Of a stretch of 64,000 nt of DNA, positions 57,826-64,000 are shown piece after piece. Position numbers and translations under genes: made by a program. A model generated the notes under the pieces. It did not search any database. It saw nothing but the letters and a program-made list of their open reading frames with translations, and had not been told where the DNA came from. This DNA comes from Orychophragmus violaceus (lineage: Eukaryota > Streptophyta > Magnoliopsida > Brassicales > Brassicaceae). Where the stretch lies: the NCBI GenBank assembly GCA_030180135.1, contig CM058239.1:112129318-112193317 (forward strand). Direction: 5' to 3'. How positions within the stretch are numbered: position 1 is the stretch's first letter; every line of letters begins with the position of its first letter.

Positions 57826-58123
57826 GGCTCCAATTGGTGACCATAGTTTAGGAAAAGAATGATGATTAATTTTTAATTCCTCAAAATTTTTACCAATTAA
57901 AAGGAATTTTTTTGTCAAAATTCAGACATATGGGTCCCACAATATTTCATATTTTTCCTCATGTTTAAGGAATGAATGAACAAAAAAATTCCCCTGCAAA
58001 TTTGATGAGGAACAAAATATGAATAAAAATTCCTCTACATTCCTATTTTTTTGTTAATTCAATTCCTCAAATGACATTTTGTCCAATTCCTTTTGTTCAT
58101 TTTAGTGGTCACCAATTGGAGCC
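57826..58123. mobile_element. 298-bp MITE
   Basis: Perfect 18-bp terminal inverted repeats GGCTCCAATTGGTGACCA / TGGTCACCAATTGGAGCC, with a 3-bp TAT on both sides (57823-57825 and 58124-58126). The interior is AT-rich and partly self-complementary (GAGGAATTTTT-like words). The 3-bp duplication suggests PIF/Harbinger, though TAT is not the usual TWA. No coding capacity. Confidence 0.8.
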
Positions 58124-58264
58124 TATATGTCACCAGAAACCAATTAACTTAATGAACCAGCATTTGTATTATGTCCATAGAAAATTACTACGATAAGTAT
58201 GGGACACGTGCCCCAACTTTTGTAACATAGAACCGCCCTTGATCGGATGGTTAAGGTTACCAAA

Positions 58265-61200
58265 TGTAATATCCCCTTCCCGTTTTTCGCTGACCGACGA
58301 GCTGACCGGCCAACAATCAAACAAGAACATGACCGATCGAACCCGAGCAGTCATACGAGAAGAGTTTGTCACAATACGAAAGCCAGAGACAATCCTGTTT
58401 GAGACAAAGGCTCGAACCAAATCATCTTTAACTCCGTTTACCTCGTTTCCACGATACGAGGCTTTTCAACCCGTACCGCTTCCACGAGTTGTGTTCGGAC
58501 GAAACCGTATATCAGGGAATTATTCTGTTTTTATTACTGGAAAAATATAAATCTTATTCATATCAATATACGGTTCAATACAAATCATTTAATTGGGCCC
58601 ATAAAATCCGAAATCGAAAGTAAAGTCAAAATGCGTAACAACCGATACCCAATGCCAACCCGAGACTACTCCGAGTGTCCTACGCGTCTGCCGAGCTACG
58701 CCAAACCTGAAAAACACAAAAGAGTCTAATGAGCAATCTAAGATTACCCAGTGAGACGGCTCCCAACTAAGGCTGCTAACAATATACCAATCCCACCCAA
58801 ACCCAAAATAACAATCAAGTACAATAGCTGATCACGTGCTACCAAGACGTGATGAGCTCCACAACACACAAGCATTTAATTAACAACACAGCAAAAAAAA
58901 GTAACAAAGGGAATCGAAAACACTACGGCACATGCGCTCGATTAAACTCGATCTATCTATCGCAACACTACACAACTCCACACCATCTGGGCCCACTATG
59001 CGAACTCGGTGACTTCCACGGGAACACTTAGCTGCCGCCACGGTAGCTAAAACCTCCCACGACTCCTAGACGATAACACGAAGTCCAACGGCTAGGACAC
59101 CGTTCTCCGTCCATCGATACACGGTGACTCAAGTTACCCTCGGCAACCCGAGTTTCCATGCGGTCCGACCCTAGGACGCGACCCCGTATTCTCCGGACCA
59201 CACACCTACCGGCGTCACTCAGTAGGTTAACACCATAACCAGCACCACTGCCCGAAGGCACGTGTCCGATCAGGTAACTACCCGAGGATCCAATCGGGTC
59301 GGAAGTACCGGAACACCATCTCTAGACTTGCGGGATCTAGCACGCCCTATAGAGTCCTAATAACAGTAATGTAAACAAGCAGACTCGCTGGGACTCTATC
59401 ACGCAAAGTCAAATATAACTACTATCTCAATCCCTAGTCTATCCCGCAAGTCCTATCACCAATCTCCACATCACCCGAACTTATCCGGACTTACCCAGTT
59501 CCGCACCAAAGTAAGTATCTACCATAATAGTCTATCCGACCCAACACCGAAGTAGATAGACAACCAAGGAATCAACAGTCTACTCGGCCCAACACCGAAG
59601 TAGATAAACAATCATACAAGCAAACAACCGTCTACTCGGCCCAACACCGAAGTAGATATACAATCACACAAACAATCAATCACAACACCACACAAACAAT
59701 GATATAGGTTTATTAGTCTTTTACTAATTCCTTAACCTTTACTCACATTCAATCCGCTACCTTGGGATTAGTAGATTACTAATCCGGTAGACGGCCCATC
59801 AATCACACCACTTCTTTTACTTATCACTTCCGAAGTATCTTTTAATAAGTCCTCTTTTAATAAGTCCTCGATCTGCCGGTTTAGAGTTAGTAAGATTATT
59901 AACTCCCCGACATCTCATTATTCATTAACTTTCATTCATTTCCCTTAACTCGACTAATTAACCTACCCCGTTATTATATTCTAAGTGTGTTATGTCTTTT
60001 AACCGTATTTTAATCAACTCGTAGTTTCCCATATATAGATTCCTTTAAATACGTTCTTAAATACTTATATATGCAAGTATGTCCTAGCATGCCGTTCTAT
60101 ATGTATGCATCACCCAATCAAGAAATCAATGAACTATCAACGATTACAGATATAAGCTAACTAGCATGCATCCCTTAACCTAACCATTTAATTAATTAAC
60201 CGAGTTATTAATCAACCTAGCTGTTCTAATCAATTCAATCAATCGGGTATACAACTTAAACTACGGTTTATCAATTCCGGATCTATATGATTCTAACTAA
60301 ATGCAACACACAATTTAGCCGACTCACAGTGTTTTATGATGACGACGGATGGATGGATTGACGGAACCCCCGAGACCCACACGAACCCGATGCTAACCCG
60401 AACCTTCCCCGAACCGTTGACTTTCTTTGACCCTACCTTGACTCGAGCGTCGAACCTTGTGATCTTTCCTCCACAAGAACCTCCGGACCAACCTCATATG
60501 ATGCTTACAACGGAAGAGAAGGCCGGTACTTGGGATGAACGTGGAAAATCTCTGTTTAGGAAATATTTCCCCGCTCCTCCGTCACCAACCGAACTCTTCA
60601 CTACTCTATCTCTCTCTCTCCTCCCTCTCTCTCTACTCCCTATATCTCTATACTCTCTCTCTCTCCCCTCTGGCTCCTCCTTCTTCTCTCCCCCCTCCGG
60701 CTTCTTCTTCTCCTCCCGGCTCCTCCTCCTCCTTCTTCTTCTTGCCGCCTCCTTCTTCTTATTCTTCCTCCCTTTTCCCTCTCTTCTCACTCTCTTCTTT
60801 CTCTCTTATTTACCACTCTTTTCTTTGGAGTGTTTTTGGTGTGAAGAAATGAGAGGGGTGGAGGCCTTCTTTTATAGCAAAAGTGGTGTGATCTCCACCC
60901 TCCATTTGTCTCCTCTTCTTCCTCCATCTTGTGCCACGACCTCCCCACCAAAAACCATAAAAAAAAAATTTATTTGATCATCTACCATCCACTTGTAGCC
61001 TCCCCTTTGCAGCCCCTTGGATTGATGACAACTCACATTTAGGTTCATGCACCAAAAATACAAACAATGCACCTTAATCTCTTGGAAAAGATTTCGTGGC
61101 CCATTATTCATAATGAGATGGATTTAGGTCCAAAATAAACTTAGTAATCATCCCCAATCACCTTGGTCTAAGCCCAAACTTCCTTGAATTTATTTTGAAT

Positions 61201-62327
61201 TTTTAGCCACCAATTAATGGTCAAATATTTATAACCTAATCTAGGGAACAAATCTTGCTAAATAATTTAAACCATAGCTGATACATACCTTAATATATAT
61301 GTGGTTAAAGTTTCATGATTTTAGGAGCACTTTAGATGTGTTTCCGTCTTTTTCTCGGTTTTGTCGGTTTCCATTCCCGATAGCCCGTTAAAAAATATTT
61401 ATAACCCCGTACCCTTTGAAGTAAATCCTTCAAGCTTCTTTTTAAAATACTAGACTCTTTTAGAAGAATTTAGCAAGTTGTTTCACCTCAATCGGACTCT
61501 CATAGCTTCCGTAATGAATTTTACAAGTTTTATCGGTTCTATCGGTTTCCTTTCCCGATAGTCTGTAAAACTCGTTTAATCTCCGTTTCTTCCACGTTTC
61601 TTCTAAATATTTTTTATGGACAAAAAGAAGAACATTTGGCCCGTTTCCGCTTCCGGCTCGCATTTTGGTAAAGTTACCAAAATGCCCCTTAACTTCCCAA
61701 AATTACAAAAATGCCCTACGTTGACTTCTTGACTGCCCGTTGACCATTTCTTGGAACAGGATATTACATTCTTCCCCACTTACAGGAATTTGGTCCCCGA
61801 ATTCTCCGTTACTAACAACTTTGAATCAGGACAGAACCTTGTAAGTCGCCACTCTGAAACTGATTCCACTGCTCCAATGCTCAGACGCTGAACCAATTGA
61901 ACTGTACTCCCGATGATTATTTGCATTTAATTCTCCAATGAGATTTTAATTCTCCAAAAACCCCATAGCTTCTTCCATAAATCTTCCAAGCCACATAATC
62001 AGATTTTTGATGACTTTATATGAATTTAGCAATTTGAATCACCCCAAACGGACACCCGTAGCTCCCGTTATTAATTTTACAAGTTTTGTCGGTTTTATCG
62101 GTTTCCTTTCCCGATAATCCGAAAAACTCATCTACGGTCCGTTTCCACCATTCTTGGTCTTCTAAATGCTTTCTTTATTTAATAAGAATAACAGTTGGCC
62201 CGTCTTAGCTTCCGGCTCGTATTTTGGTAAAATTACCAAAATGCCCTTCATCTCTTGAAAATTACGAAAATGGCCTCCGTTGACTTTTCTGCTGCCCGTT
62301 GACCATTTCTTGATACAGGGTATTACA
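58265..62327 (-). mobile_element. internally deleted minus-strand element of the 3.4-kb-LTR family
   Basis: 58265-61768 is a full LTR in reverse (TGTAATATCCCC to GATATTACA). It is followed by the reverse-complement polypurine tract (61769-61786) and about 120 bp of internal end sequence, then about 400 bp of a second LTR copy corresponding to the LTR start, ending TATTACA at 62327. On the minus strand this is the start of a 5' LTR, a jump to the end of the interior, and a whole 3' LTR, so one deletion removed most of the 5' LTR and interior. No matching target duplication is seen (CCAAA versus GACAT). It is diverged from the 24414-34300 copy but has the same pyrimidine tract (60560-60800) and GTTGAC words. 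Confidence 0.85.
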
Positions 62328-62801
62328 GACATGTATGACCCATGACTGATATTGAGATTGGATCAAGCAAAACTTTCCTTTCTCTTCTTTTGACAATAAT
62401 GGTTTCATGAGTTTAAGTATCGCCTGAATTGTGAAATTTGGTAGAGGTGAAACTAAGAATAGAGTTGGATTCAAAAAACCCAAAGTGATAATTGAAAAGG
62501 AGCGAAATACATGAAAGTGAGAAGCACAAGATCCCACGGTATTTACAGAAATTAACAGACAGTAAAAGAACGTGAACACAGAAGAGGACTGACCGACGCC
62601 GGAGAGGCCAGCGCCGGCCAGAGAAAAGTTCGCCGGAGAAATTTGTTTATAGGACACGGTTTTATAGCCAAATAAATCGCCTCTGTTCGATCCAAAAATG
62701 ATCCTCCTTTTTATGAACTCGTAAGTTGTTTGATAAAACAAATATAAAATTAGTGACATAAAATACACTCTTTAGGTATTATAAGAAAACATTATTAGAT
62801 G
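62328..62801. other. unassigned DNA
   Basis: About 470 bp between the deleted LTR element and the hAT terminus. A 168-codon minus-strand ORF covers it and the LTR end, but it starts and stops across unrelated DNA and has no recognisable domain, so I do not call it. A GC-richer patch with GCCGG repeats lies at 62597-62640. Confidence 0.4.
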
Positions 62802-64000
62802 CAGTGGCGGAAGTACGACCAAGGGTGGGGGGTCAGCTGACCCCACTAATTTTTTTAAAAATATTTGTTTTTTTTTACATAAAAATTAAATGACCCGTTA
62901 AAAAAAATCTGACCCAACAAAAAATAACTAGCACAAAATGTTAATAAAAAATTAATACATAGCTAATAGGTTTAATTAAAAATTAGAGTTAATGGGTTTA
63001 TATTTTAATTTAAGCCTACTTGATTTAATAAGAAATCTTGTTTGAGAAAAAAAAAAACTAAACCTAAATTAATTAACACTTTTTGACCTTTATCGTCCAT
63101 TGTGTTGCTGCGTCTCTGTGTTGCTGCGTCTCTGTCTTCGTTCCAGCTCACCTTCACCAAGCAATTTTTTTATTCAATTTCATGTAAAAACCCTTTACTT
63201 TATTTTATGCAATACTTTGTCATATTATACTCTTTACTAAGGCAGAGAATTATTGTTCATAACAATTTCACATAAATATTTAGGATTTATATTTATGATT
63301 TAAATTTTTAATATTTAAGTTTGTATGTAGCAATAAACTACTTTTTATTTTAACAGAAACAATGGAACGATTTTTGAATTTGAAAAGAAAAACTCCGACC
63401 GATGATGTTGATTTAGATGATTTGCCTTATGATCCCGGTGAAAGAAAATGAATACTGGAATATCATCCTAATCAAAGAGATGAGATAAGACGCAATTATT
63501 TAACTATAGGACGTTGTCAACCTCGTGGTCATAGTTTTAAACAACGCCTTATAGGAAACACACCAAGGAGGTTTAATCCTTGTTGGTTTGATCAGTATGG
63601 TGATTGGTTGGAATACAGTGTGAAAAAGAGAAGGATTTGATTGTTGGAATAAATCTGAAAGATTGTCTGGTCATGTAGGTGCGTCAATAAATAGCTTTCA
63701 CAATATAGCTAAGAAGAAGTGTTAGGATTTGATGAGACATGGTCAATCAATCAAACATGCTCTGCACAAGCAAATTGATGTTGTGAAAAATGAGTATCTT
63801 ATTCGATTAAATGCTTCAATCGATGCTTCTAGATACTTATTGAGACAAGGATTGCCTTTTCTTGGTCATGATGAGACAAAAGATTCTAGTAACCAAGGAA
63901 ATTTATTGGAGCTAGTGAAGTATACTGCTGAACAAAATGAAGAAGTGAGTAAGGTTGTGCTGAAGAATGCTCCTGGAAATAACCAAATGGTATCTCATCC
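62802..64000 (+). mobile_element. hAT transposon, left part (runs off the window)
   Basis: The left terminus CAGTGGCGGAAG at 62802 fits the CAG-GGCGGA ends of plant hAT elements of the TTF-zinc-finger type. It is followed by T-rich DNA containing a polypyrimidine/AT segment, then transposase-derived coding sequence from 63362. The right end is outside the window. Confidence 0.75.
63362..64000 (+). pseudogene. hAT transposase (TTF-type zinc finger/DUF4371), N-terminal part, decayed
   Basis: The frame from the ATG at 63362 (MERFLNLKRK) shows the family signature PYDPGERK, a stop (TGA at 63449), YHPNQRDEIRR, CQPRGHSF and NPCWFDQYGDWLEYS, then loses frame where the CxxC-type zinc segment should follow (about 63630). 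After another stop near 63721 it continues with DUF4371-like words (HALHKQIDV, YLLRQGLPFLGHDE). Three or more lesions make it non-functional. Related plant proteins are annotated zinc finger MYM-like or TTF-type HAT-dimerisation proteins. Confidence 0.82.

Noticed and set aside
58340..58345. Isolated CGATCG words in the minus-strand LTR relative (also 20810 and 30165)
   Set aside because: Single cores without a partner at 20-22 bp and without palindromic arms; not counted with the paired motif.
62262..62768. 168-codon minus-strand ORF
   Set aside because: Covers the end of an LTR fragment and unassigned DNA; hydrophobic composition without a family signature. Treated as chance.

Overview
The window is plant nuclear DNA from a Brassicaceae species. 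The evidence is intron-containing genes, a cytosolic-type tRNA-Leu, plant LTR retrotransposons with tRNA-Asp and tRNA-iMet primer sites, Helitron, hAT and MULE remnants, and AT-rich spacers. Two ordinary protein genes, both on the minus strand, look intact. One (8048-10003) encodes an 11-repeat Cys/His protein like Arabidopsis AT1G64140. The other (53264-56630, 12 coding exons) encodes the chloroplast UPF0016/GDT1 transporter PAM71 (CCHA1, AT1G64150). By locus number these are neighbours in Arabidopsis. Here about 43 kb separates them, nearly all of it transposons.

Layout. 1-4969: remnants of two LTR retrotransposon families, the first carrying a striking array of five 63-bp units. 5023-6091: non-autonomous Helitron-like element. 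7034-7117: tRNA-Leu(CAA). 8048-11280: zinc-repeat gene with 5'UTR and promoter. 12388-39419: a decoded nest. A poly(A)-tailed retroposon holds an Athila-like element (minus strand, 1208-bp LTRs, no pol). Its 3' LTR is split by a very young, full-length copia element (13913-21669, 1325-aa ORF, LTRs differing at 2 of 636 positions). Its ORF1 is split by a large non-autonomous element with 3.4-kb LTRs (24414-34300) that encodes only a multi-zinc-knuckle gag-like protein. Target-site duplications can be read at every level. 39601-40202: hAT MITE. 40606-44200: decayed copia, minus strand. 44291-51068: decayed copia, plus strand. 51298-52806: Pack-MULE-like element carrying an exocyst EXO70-like fragment. 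53264-56630: PAM71. 57826-58123: MITE. 58265-62327: internally deleted minus-strand relative of the 3.4-kb-LTR family. 62802-64000: start of a decayed hAT transposase gene.

The most unusual signal is a recurrent pair of CGATCG-centred palindromes whose centres lie 21 bp apart (20-22 bp), two helical turns. I found 18 clusters by eye. They occur only in the Athila-like element and the decayed plus-strand copia, two unrelated LTR superfamilies. One copy sits as a roughly 55-bp insertion inside the integrase coding region, so the unit may itself be dispersing. A second array with similar logic (two direct ATATCGG plus one inverted CCGATAY, five units, 63-bp period) lies in the LTR-like sequence at the left edge. 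All family assignments come from reading motifs; no database search was possible.
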